Shown here: positions 8,970 through 15,468 of the stretch, piece after piece
Layout of the letters: the number at the start of each line of letters is the position of its first letter
Position numbering within the stretch: the first letter of the stretch is position 1
From: Spirochaeta sp.
Lineage (GTDB): Bacteria > Spirochaetota > Spirochaetia > DSM-27196 > SLAA01
NCBI GenBank assembly: GCA_020201015.1
Contig: JAIVHN010000002.1
Span: forward strand, 1 to 15,876
Reading direction: 5' to 3'
DNA length: 15,876 nt
Program-made: the position numbers and the translations under genes
The notes under the pieces: generated by a model
Database searches by the model: none
Told to the model about the DNA's origin: nothing
Seen by the model: the letters and a program-made list of their open reading frames with translations, nothing else

Positions 8970-10049
8970 ATGCAGCTAATTTTACGTCGCATCTGGGAGC
9001 CGCTACTAGCTCTTGTGTTCAAGGCTCGTGGTCGCCATCCACTTGCTGCCTTCATTTTTGGTCGCTTTGTTTCTATGATCATTCTCATGTTCGTCCTTGG
9101 CCTGGCAGTCTTTGCACTCATGGAATTGACTCCTGGGGATATTGTTGACAACTACGTCCGCTCTCAGATGTTCACCCTTGGCGAGTTCAGGCAGGACGAC
9201 AACATCTACTCTGAAGAGATGATGAATACTGCTCGAGCCCGTCTTGGTCTCGACCAGCCGTTCTATGTGCAGTATGGCCAGTGGTTGCATCAGGTCTTTG
9301 TTGAGCGCGACCTCGGGAGGGCCATGATCTCGCGGGCTCCTATTCTCTTTCTCATTCGCGACCGAATGATAAACTCACTGATCTTGAACCTTATCTCGTT
9401 GGTTTTTCTTACCATAATCTCGTTTGCGTTAGGCATATACTTTTCTTCCAAGGTAGGAACCCGGGTGGATTTAGCGGCAACTTTTACGGCGTTACTGTTG
9501 CACGCCTTTCCGGGCCTGTTGCTGCTCATTCTGCTCCAGCTTTTTGCCTCGGTTTCGGGGCTGTTTCCTATTACCGCCTATCCTTCGTTTCCCTTTCGCG
9601 AGGCGCCTGGGCGGTTCATGTTTAGTTACATGTACCATATCTTTTTGCCGTTGCTGGGGGCCTTCCTGGGTGGCATAGGCGGCACTATGCGTATGATCCG
9701 AGCAACCATGCTCGACCAGTTAGGCCAACCTTACATTACCAGTTTGCGCAGCCGGGGAATTAGCGAGGGCCGCATATACTTTGCACATGCGTTCCGGAAT
9801 ACGCTGAATCCTTACATTACCAGCAGCGCTAACATGTTCGCCGGTTTATTCTCGGGGTCCCTAATTCTTGAGATCATTTTCTCCTATCCCGGCATTGGGC
9901 GGCTCATGTTCGAGGCAGTGCGGCAGGAAGACATCAACCTGGTTGTGGCCAACATAATGTTCATCAGTTTCCTCGTGCTCGTGGGAATGATGGTAGCTGA
10001 TATACTCCTTGCTGTGGTTGACCCACGCATACGGTACGGTAGCTCATGA
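8970..10049 (+). CDS. ABC importer permease, DppB/OppB type
   Basis: This is the first inner-membrane permease of the Opp/Dpp-class importer. The 359-residue product has an N-terminal cytoplasmic extension of about 30 residues. TM1 lies near 32-52 and is followed by the family-typical TPGDIVDNYV and the LGLDQPFYVQYGQWLHQVFVERDLG block. Further membrane segments lie near 135-158, 168-197, 222-245, 285-305 and 325-350. The ATPase-coupling loop (EAA-like) is about 255-281, ending SRGISEGRIYFAHAFRNTLNP. The C-terminus VVDPRIRYG is standard for DppB. The ATG start at 8970 has no strong Shine-Dalgarno site (GGAG at 8953-8956 is 13 nt away). Its stop overlaps the next permease start as ATGA, implying coupled synthesis of the two permeases. 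Confidence 0.94.
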   Translation: MQLILRRIWEPLLALVFKARGRHPLAAFIFGRFVSMIILMFVLGLAVFALMELTPGDIVDNYVRSQMFTLGEFRQDDNIYSEEMMNTARARLGLDQPFYVQYGQWLHQVFVERDLGRAMISRAPILFLIRDRMINSLILNLISLVFLTIISFALGIYFSSKVGTRVDLAATFTALLLHAFPGLLLLILLQLFASVSGLFPITAYPSFPFREAPGRFMFSYMYHIFLPLLGAFLGGIGGTMRMIRATMLDQLGQPYITSLRSRGISEGRIYFAHAFRNTLNPYITSSANMFAGLFSGSLILEIIFSYPGIGRLMFEAVRQEDINLVVANIMFISFLVLVGMMVADILLAVVDPRIRYGSS

Positions 10050-11152
10050 GCCGACTACAACGTGGATTTCGGGGTCGGCCGGTCGCTATGGCATCACTCA
10101 TTGTGCTTGCAATTCTCTATGGCGGTATGATCATAGCCGAGTTCATCTCACCATATAGTCCCACCACGGTGTTTCGTGACCATGTATATCATCCGCCAAA
10201 CCTCACCTTTTATTCGCAGGAACTTGGGTTTGGTCCGCAGATTCAGGAACGAGTGCTAGTGGATCAGCTTAACTGGCGATACGCGCGGGTGAGCGAACGA
10301 TATCACCGAGTAGAGTTATTTGTTCGCGGGCCGGAGTACGAATTCTTTGGGCTTTTCCGCACGAATATTCGTTTGTTTGGAGTGAACGCCCCGTACAGAT
10401 CCGGCGGTGCCACATGGGAAGGCGGCGGTAGAAATGTGCCGGTTTTTGTTTTCGGAGCCGACCACATGGGGCGTGATCTTTTCTCGCGGGTGTGGCATGG
10501 GGCGCGTATATCGCTCACCATTGGATTTGTGGGGATAACGATCTCTCTTACCTTGGCAATTGCCTTGGGAGGGTTGGCCGGGTACTACGGTGGTAAGTTC
10601 GACTGGCTGGTTATGCGCTTTGCCGAGTTTGTCATTCTTATACCGGGGCTGTATCTCATCTTGTTTCTGCGATCGGTGCTTTCACGTGAACTGGACAGCG
10701 GACAGTCGTTTATGTTAATTACCGTCATCCTTTCTTTTGTCGGCTGGCCAGGGAGTGCGCGTCTCATTCGCGGTATGGTGCATGCGATAAAACGTGAGGA
10801 CTTCATTGCCGCAGCCGAACTGGACGGTATCCCGCCGCTGGTAATTGTGTTTCGCCAGATCATTCCCCAAATGGCCTCTATTCTCATTGTAAGCATTACC
10901 TTGGGAATTCCTGGTTTCATTTTGGGTGAGACGGTGCTGTCCTATCTCGGACTGGGAATTGTGGATCCAGCCGTTAGCTGGGGGAGTCTATTGAACCGTG
11001 AAATATCGACCTTAAATAATCTACGGAGCTTTCCATGGTTTCTCTATCCGGGCCTCTTCTTGTTACTGACGACACTGGCGTTTAACCTTATTGGCGACTT
11101 ACTGCGCGACCTATTTGACCCTTACTACCGGGAGAAAAAGATCGGATCATGA
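10046..11152 (+). CDS. ABC importer permease, DppC/OppC type, with enlarged extracytoplasmic loop
   Basis: This is the second permease of the importer. The 368-residue product is longer than the usual ~290-310 for DppC. TM1 is near 12-33. A long soluble stretch of about 100 residues (34-135) follows before the family signature FGADHMGRDLFSRVWHGAR (136-154), which normally comes some 60-70 residues earlier. The rest is typical: membrane segments near 155-180, 190-210, 220-240, 278-300 and 333-352, with the coupling loop AAAELDGIPPLVIVFRQIIP (255-274). The C-terminus is DLLRDLFDPYYRE. The insert is rich in aromatic and charged residues and should face the periplasm or outside, where it may contact the binding protein. 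The gene overlaps both neighbours by 4 bp (ATGA). Confidence 0.93.
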   Translation: MSRLQRGFRGRPVAMASLIVLAILYGGMIIAEFISPYSPTTVFRDHVYHPPNLTFYSQELGFGPQIQERVLVDQLNWRYARVSERYHRVELFVRGPEYEFFGLFRTNIRLFGVNAPYRSGGATWEGGGRNVPVFVFGADHMGRDLFSRVWHGARISLTIGFVGITISLTLAIALGGLAGYYGGKFDWLVMRFAEFVILIPGLYLILFLRSVLSRELDSGQSFMLITVILSFVGWPGSARLIRGMVHAIKREDFIAAAELDGIPPLVIVFRQIIPQMASILIVSITLGIPGFILGETVLSYLGLGIVDPAVSWGSLLNREISTLNNLRSFPWFLYPGLFLLLTTLAFNLIGDLLRDLFDPYYREKKIGS

Positions 11153-12141
11153 TACTTGAAGTTCAAGACCTTAAGATAAATTTCACTACGGCCGGAGGAC
11201 TGCTTCAGGCGGTTCGAGGAGTCTCGTTCTCGGTAGCCGCAGGTGAGGTTCTGGGAATTGTCGGCGAGAGCGGGTCGGGGAAAAGCGTGACCGCTCACAG
11301 CATTCTTAGATTACTACCGGGTAACGGCGAGGTTGCCGGTGGGGATATTCGTTATAATAGTAGCTCGGTGCTGAGCCTAAACCCCGAGCAGTTGCGCCGT
11401 TTCCGCGGTCAGGAGGTTGGCATTATCTTTCAGGAGCCGGGGCGGTCGTTTGATCCAATTTACTCAATTGGAAAGGCAATGAGCGAGACTCTGCGCGCGC
11501 ACAATCCTGACATGAATGACGAGGAGGCGCGGCGCCGCTCTATTCAGCTGCTTGAGGAGGCTAAGGTGCCGCAGGCGGCCGAGCGGCTTGGCAATTTTCC
11601 GCATCAGTTTTCCGGCGGCCTTTTACAAAGGGTGATGATTGCGCTGGCGCTGGCATCGGACCCCAAGATACTCATTGCAGATGAGCCGACGACTGCACTA
11701 GATGTAACCATTCAGGCGCAAATAATAGAGCTCTTGCTGGAACTGAAGGAGCGTCGCGGTTTATCTATTTTGTTCATCACCCACAACCTCGCGCTCATCT
11801 CCGGTATTGCCGACAGGGTAGTGGTAATGTACTCAGGCCTCATTCTTGAGCAAGGGCCCGCCCATCAGGTGCTCCACGCACCGCGCCATCCGTACACCCG
11901 CGCCTTACTTTCTTCGATACTCAGCATGGGTGATCATCACAGCAGTCGACGAGTTGCAATCATTCGTGGCGGAGTACCCGATCCAACCCGACCTGAGCCC
12001 GGATGTCCCTTTGCACCGCGCTGCCCGTTGGCAGGTCCGGAGTGCCGGGCGGCCGTTCCTGCTTTGAGCTCAGAGGCGGGTGTTGATCACCGCTGTATCT
12101 ATCCGGGCGTCAAGGGAGAAGACCTCTATGCTCGTTCTTAA
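11149..12141 (+). CDS. ABC importer ATPase, DppD/OppD type
   Basis: This is one of the two cytoplasmic ATPases that drive the importer. The 330-residue product has Walker A GESGSGKS (39-46), a Q-loop in IIFQEPGRSFDP (Gln95), the signature FSGGLLQR (154-161), Walker B ILIADEPTTALD (174-185) and the H-loop His212. HPYTRALL (247-254) begins the oligopeptide/dipeptide C-terminal domain, which ends with the Cys-containing GCPFAPRCPLAGPEC. Cys286, Cys292, Cys299 and Cys316 are spaced as in family members reported to hold an iron-sulfur cluster. The signature has LLQR where MRQR or GQRQR is more common; the catalytic residues look intact. The start overlaps the permease stop (ATGA) and the stop overlaps the next ATPase by 14 bp. 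Confidence 0.95.
   Translation: MILEVQDLKINFTTAGGLLQAVRGVSFSVAAGEVLGIVGESGSGKSVTAHSILRLLPGNGEVAGGDIRYNSSSVLSLNPEQLRRFRGQEVGIIFQEPGRSFDPIYSIGKAMSETLRAHNPDMNDEEARRRSIQLLEEAKVPQAAERLGNFPHQFSGGLLQRVMIALALASDPKILIADEPTTALDVTIQAQIIELLLELKERRGLSILFITHNLALISGIADRVVVMYSGLILEQGPAHQVLHAPRHPYTRALLSSILSMGDHHSSRRVAIIRGGVPDPTRPEPGCPFAPRCPLAGPECRAAVPALSSEAGVDHRCIYPGVKGEDLYARS
12112..12118 (+). promoter_or_regulatory. Shine-Dalgarno site that sets the start of the second ATPase
   Basis: AAGGGAG lies 9 nt before ATG 12128. It favours this start over an in-frame codon at 12080, which would add 16 residues with no family resemblance before the MLVLKNVEKRF opening. Confidence 0.7.
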
Positions 12142-13147
12142 GAACGTGGAAAAGCGATTTTCGCTTGATGCCGGGTTTTTTGCGCCGGTGGGGCGTTTTG
12201 TGTATGCAGTCAATGGCGTCTCGCTTGAACTTCGTCCAAACGAAATTTACGGTTTGGTAGGAGAATCCGGCTGTGGCAAAACTACCACTGCGCGACTTGC
12301 CGTAGGTATGTACCATCCGGATATTGGACAGGTGGAGTATACCGACCGTGGGGGCCAGCGCCATGATTTGACGCGACCAAGTAAACGTGAAATGGATGTA
12401 GTGCGCAGCAAGATTAAGTACATCTTTCAGGATCCGGCACGCTCGCTCAACCCTCGAATGAACGTGCTTGATATACTGACGGCTGGCTATCGCTACCTTC
12501 CCGGCTGGCCTGGAAAAAAGAAGGCACGTGACGAGGCGGCAGCCATTCTCGAAGATGTAGGACTCCGGGTTGATGATCTTGAGCGCCGACCGACGGATTT
12601 TTCCGGTGGTCAACGGCAGCGAATTTCTATTGCTCGGGCGCTTATTGTACGCCCCGAGGTGCTTATCTGCGATGAGGTTGTATCGGCGCTGGATGTTTCG
12701 ATACAGGGACAAATTCTTGGCTTGCTGTTGCGGTTGCGGGAGGAGTACCAGCTGTCGATGCTCTTCATTGCTCACGATCTGGCGGTGGTGAGTTATATCT
12801 GTGACAGAGTCGGGGTGATGTATAGGGGGCTTCTCATGGAGGAGGCCCCAGCTAAGGAGATTGGCACCAACCCGGTGCATCCATACACGAAGCACCTGTA
12901 CGCCGGAATACCGCAGCTTAAGGAACCGGCCGTCGGCGAGAGTGCCGTTCGTCGCGGCCTTTCAACCCTTCGCTTTGGCGACACACCCGACCCAACCAAA
13001 CGCCCTGAGTTTCTCCCCGGCGGAACTGCAGCCGGATTTGATCAACGACAGACAGAAGCCGCAGATTCCGGTGCCGCGTTTGAGGAAGTCTCACCCGGGC
13101 ACCGGGTTTCACGTTACCTTAGAGGTCATCCTCAGAGTACTTCTTAA
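12128..13147 (+). CDS. ABC importer ATPase, DppF/OppF type, without the Cys-rich tail
   Basis: This is the second ATPase of the importer, 339 residues from the ATG chosen by ribosome site and homology. It has Walker A GESGCGKTT (45-53), a Q-loop FQDPARSLNPRM (Gln101), signature FSGGQRQR (158-165), Walker B VLICDEVVSALD (178-189) and H-loop His216. HPYTKHLYAGIP (251-262) starts the C-terminal domain. The usual GC.F..RCP cysteine motif is missing there: after PDPTKRPEF the sequence has no cysteine, then resumes with the family-typical EEVSPGHRVSRYL. I saw no frameshift that would restore the motif. It is the last gene of the operon; its 3' end overlaps the convergent gene by 29 bp. Confidence 0.94.
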   Translation: MLVLKNVEKRFSLDAGFFAPVGRFVYAVNGVSLELRPNEIYGLVGESGCGKTTTARLAVGMYHPDIGQVEYTDRGGQRHDLTRPSKREMDVVRSKIKYIFQDPARSLNPRMNVLDILTAGYRYLPGWPGKKKARDEAAAILEDVGLRVDDLERRPTDFSGGQRQRISIARALIVRPEVLICDEVVSALDVSIQGQILGLLLRLREEYQLSMLFIAHDLAVVSYICDRVGVMYRGLLMEEAPAKEIGTNPVHPYTKHLYAGIPQLKEPAVGESAVRRGLSTLRFGDTPDPTKRPEFLPGGTAAGFDQRQTEAADSGAAFEEVSPGHRVSRYLRGHPQSTS

Positions 13148-13904
13148 GCGCCCGCGGGGCACCTAAAATTTCGCCATAGAGAAGACCGCGCTGCCATTCC
13201 GACAAGCTCCTGAGTGTACGGCGTTGGCGTTGTGACGCGACCGATACTACCGGCGGTGTTTTTTGAATGCCGGTCTCGGCCAGCCCAGTTGAAAAGCCAA
13301 AGCCAATTGAAGGCCGGTTGTCATCTTCGAAATCTCGCCCCTCACTTACCGACCGAACGCGCTTGGGGCGCGTGGACTGTGCTGAGGGCATGCGATTCTT
13401 TGAGGTGTCGGTTGCCTTCTCGCGCGGGAGCGCCGTCTTTGCCGCTGCCGCTGGCTTTTCTGTTGGTGCTGCGGCTTGTTGTGCAGCTTTTTGTTTCTTC
13501 ACCGGTCTTTCCGGTTTTGCATCGTAGGGGCTCACATAGTCTACGTCCTGATCGTATTGGTTACGATCCCGCTCGTCCGGTCGAGGTTGGTTTACTTTTG
13601 TCGGGGGAACACGGGTTCCACGGCTTTGCCCGGTTAGCAGTGCCTCAAGTATGCCGATAACCCGCTCTTTTTCCTCGCCATCGTCGCGGGCAACCTCCTG
13701 CGTTTCCCTGTTTTGCGATCCTTTCTGGGCAACTGCGACCTCTTCAGCCTCCAGACGCTTACGTCGTTCCTCATTTTTCCGTTCGCGATTTCCTCGCAAT
13801 CGGTAAAGATAGAGCAGTGGAATGAGGGCTATGAAGAAGGTCGTAATCATGGAGAAGAGTTCTTCAATCGACTCTATGCCGCCCTGTGCGAAAAATTCGC
13901 TCAT
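13119..13904 (-). CDS. Uncharacterised membrane-anchored, mostly disordered protein (flotillin operon)
   Basis: I do not recognise a named family. The 261-residue product has a short N-terminus, one predicted membrane segment (about 17-34, MITTFFIALIPLLYLYRL), then a strongly charged, probably helical stretch (36-90: RERKNEERRKRLEAEE, then ERVIGILEALL). Residues 95-225 are low-complexity, rich in Pro, Ala, Lys and Arg, with Ala-rich runs near 139-160, and are probably disordered. A compact C-terminal block, LRSLSEWQRGLLYGEILGAPRAL (231-253), resembles short tails I recall in spirochaete membrane proteins; this is a recollection only. The single TM segment with positive charges after it suggests the long tail is cytoplasmic. 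Its start, 18 bp after floA, has a good AAAAAGG site, so it is co-expressed with FloA and NfeD. It may be a partner of the flotillin assembly. Confidence 0.8.
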   Translation of the reverse strand: MSEFFAQGGIESIEELFSMITTFFIALIPLLYLYRLRGNRERKNEERRKRLEAEEVAVAQKGSQNRETQEVARDDGEEKERVIGILEALLTGQSRGTRVPPTKVNQPRPDERDRNQYDQDVDYVSPYDAKPERPVKKQKAAQQAAAPTEKPAAAAKTALPREKATDTSKNRMPSAQSTRPKRVRSVSEGRDFEDDNRPSIGFGFSTGLAETGIQKTPPVVSVASQRQRRTLRSLSEWQRGLLYGEILGAPRALKKYSEDDL

Positions 13905-13911
13905 TATTCTA

Positions 13912-13918
13912 CCTTTTT
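13912..13918 (-). promoter_or_regulatory. Shine-Dalgarno site of the uncharacterised protein gene
   Basis: On the minus strand AAAAAGG ends 7 nt before the ATG at 13904. It supports translation of the uncharacterised gene from the floA transcript. Confidence 0.65.
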
Positions 13919-13922
13919 CCGT

Positions 13923-14930
13923 TTAGGTTTCACTCGATCCGGAGTCGGTCGACTCACCACCAATGTTCTTACGCATCTCGGTGTCGGCCTGAATGTTGCG
14001 GAAGCGGTAGTAATCCATTATTCCAAGGTGGCCCTCTCGGAATGCCTCGGCAATGGCCTTTGGAACTTCAGCTTCAGCCAGCACTACCTTAGCTCGATTC
14101 TCTTGCACGGCAGCAAGCATTTCTTGTTCACGAGCCTGAGCAGCTGCACGTCGTTTCTCGGCTTCCGCCTGGAAACGGCGGCGGTCGGCCTCGGCCTGGT
14201 CTGCTTGGAGTTTAGCACCGATGTTCTCACTGACATCGATATCTGCGATATCGATTGAAAGAATTTCAAATGCTGTTCCGGCGTCAAGCCCTTTTTCAAG
14301 GACGCGTCGGCTAATCTGGTCTGGGTTCTCTAGGACCGCTTTGTATGACTCGGCCGACCCAATGGTGGTTACAATGCCCTCACCGACACGCGCAATAATC
14401 GTTTCCTCGGTGGCACCACCAACAAGCCTCTCAATGTTGGCTCGTACCGTCACCTTAGCCTTTACCTTGAGCTGAATACCGTCCTTGGCTACCGAGTCGA
14501 TAGCTTGCTTTCCTTTAGTTGGATCCGGACAGTCAATGACCTTGGGGTTTACGCTCAGCTTCACCGCCTCAAGGACATCGCGACCGGCAAGATCTATGGC
14601 TGCCGCACGTTGAAAGGGAAGCGGTATATTAGCCTTATTTGCCGCAACCAACGCCTGGCTCACCCGCCAGACATTTCCGCCAGCAAGCGCGTGCGTCTCA
14701 AGCACGTCAGTTTCCAGTGGAATACCCGCTTTAACCAACATAATTCGGCTGTTCACAATCACCGAAAGATTGACCTTCCGCAGCCACATTCCAATGAGAC
14801 GGCCTGGCCCCACGGGCGCACCCGAAAGCAATGACCGGAACCACAAACCGAAGAACTTGATGAACACAAACAGAATGCCGAGGGCCAGTATGCCCGCGAC
14901 TACATAGAGAATAATTAACTCGAACTGCAT
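13923..14930 (-). CDS. floA: Flotillin-like membrane protein FloA
   Basis: FloA is an SPFH-type scaffold protein that oligomerises in the cytoplasmic membrane and organises functional membrane microdomains. The 335-residue length is standard (about 330). An N-terminal hydrophobic hairpin (about 5-37) is followed by the SPFH region. Near-invariant FloA strings are visible: RAAAIDLAGRDVLEAV (108-123), a VTVRANIERLVGG block (160-172), ARVGEGIVTTIGS (180-192) and a KGLDAGTAFEILSIDIADIDV block (213-233). A long Ala/Glu/Gln-rich coiled-coil stretch follows (about 240-300), and the tail GIMDYYRFRNIQADTEMR ends the fold. Compared with the Bacillus FloA I recall, about seven extra residues (DPTKGKQ, near 136-142) sit before AKDGIQLK. 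The gene lies 10 bp after the short nfeD, the classical genomic partner, with a strong GGAGG. Confidence 0.96.
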   Translation of the reverse strand: MQFELIILYVVAGILALGILFVFIKFFGLWFRSLLSGAPVGPGRLIGMWLRKVNLSVIVNSRIMLVKAGIPLETDVLETHALAGGNVWRVSQALVAANKANIPLPFQRAAAIDLAGRDVLEAVKLSVNPKVIDCPDPTKGKQAIDSVAKDGIQLKVKAKVTVRANIERLVGGATEETIIARVGEGIVTTIGSAESYKAVLENPDQISRRVLEKGLDAGTAFEILSIDIADIDVSENIGAKLQADQAEADRRRFQAEAEKRRAAAQAREQEMLAAVQENRAKVVLAEAEVPKAIAEAFREGHLGIMDYYRFRNIQADTEMRKNIGGESTDSGSSET

Positions 14931-14936
14931 CTCTTA

Positions 14937-14941
14937 CCTCC
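14937..14941 (-). promoter_or_regulatory. Shine-Dalgarno site of floA overlapping the nfeD stop
   Basis: On the minus strand GGAGG begins with the last base of the nfeD TAG stop and ends 6 nt before the floA ATG (14930). This layout is suited to translational reinitiation, keeping NfeD and FloA output linked. Confidence 0.75.
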
Positions 14942-15468
14942 TACTCAGACTGACTCGATTCGAACTCCGACTCCGGAGCGTCGAGATCACGACGTACTAC
15001 AACACGGGAACCTTCCCGTCTCAAAACAACAAGCGGAGAATTTCGCTCGATGTACTCTCCTGAACTAACTACGCTGAGCTTGCGTTCACCTATCCGAGCC
15101 GTTCCCGTTGGGCGCAGATCAGTCAACGCTATGCCGGTCCGGCCCACCCAGGACTCAGTCGAAGCTCCCTCTCCGGACCCGATGGGCGGAGGATCTTCAA
15201 GTGATGTTCCTAAAATAAGCCACTTTCCAACAATGCTGTTGGGAAACATCTTTAGTGCATATGTGATTACCACAGGGGTTCCAATGGCGGCAAAAAGCAG
15301 TACCGCGGCACCGGCGCCCGTTCCATGTTCCGAAAATGCAACTGAGACACTGCCTATTATGGCCACCAACCCCGCTATGCCGATTATGCCTCCGGCCGGT
15401 ATAAAAACCTCTGCAAGCACCAGCAACAAACCGACTCCCACGAAAATAAATGATGTCCACAGCGGCAT
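14941..15468 (-). CDS. Short NfeD family membrane protein (OB-fold C-terminus)
   Basis: Short NfeD proteins are membrane partners of SPFH proteins such as FloA. The 175-residue product has an N-terminal segment (5-24) ending in the typical LAEVFIPAGGIIGIAGLVAI (18-37). Two more hydrophobic segments follow (about 28-46 and 52-74), for a total of three or four membrane passes. A linker (76-107) leads to the cytoplasmic or extracytoplasmic OB-fold: WVGRTGIALTDLRPTGTARIGERKL, then SSGEYIERNSPLVVLRREGSRVVVRR (107-160). The acidic tail (APESEFESSQSE) is not part of the fold. It lacks the N-terminal ClpP-like protease domain of long NfeD. Its ATG shares one base with the preceding TAA (TAATG) and is served by GGGAG (15477-15481, 8-nt spacer). 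It belongs to the nfeD-nfeD-floA operon. Confidence 0.92.
   Translation of the reverse strand: MPLWTSFIFVGVGLLLVLAEVFIPAGGIIGIAGLVAIIGSVSVAFSEHGTGAGAAVLLFAAIGTPVVITYALKMFPNSIVGKWLILGTSLEDPPPIGSGEGASTESWVGRTGIALTDLRPTGTARIGERKLSVVSSGEYIERNSPLVVLRREGSRVVVRRDLDAPESEFESSQSE

Noticed and set aside
12080..12127. Longer N-terminus for the second ATPase starting at 12080
   Set aside because: The added residues (LITAVSIRASREKTS) do not resemble the family, and a good Shine-Dalgarno site stands before ATG 12128.
12110..12895. Open frame of 261 codons on the minus strand opposite the second ATPase
   Set aside because: It has no recognisable domain and its product is His/Arg-rich and irregular. It lies wholly opposite a gene with intact Walker A, signature and Walker B motifs.
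13093..13107. Inverted repeat ACCCG-GGCAC-CGGGT near the tail-to-tail junction
   Set aside because: It is a five-bp stem inside coding sequence of the second ATPase with no T-run on either side. It is likely a chance result of the SPGHR codons.
13150..13160. GCCC-GCG-GGGC hairpin just after the second ATPase stop
   Set aside because: It is a 4-bp stem with no T-run following, and it lies within the coding region of the minus-strand gene.
13214..14258. Plus-strand open frames of 148 and 181 codons opposite the uncharacterised gene and floA
   Set aside because: They are complements of the Ala/Arg-rich coding of the minus-strand genes. They have no family resemblance and contradict the well-supported FloA frame.
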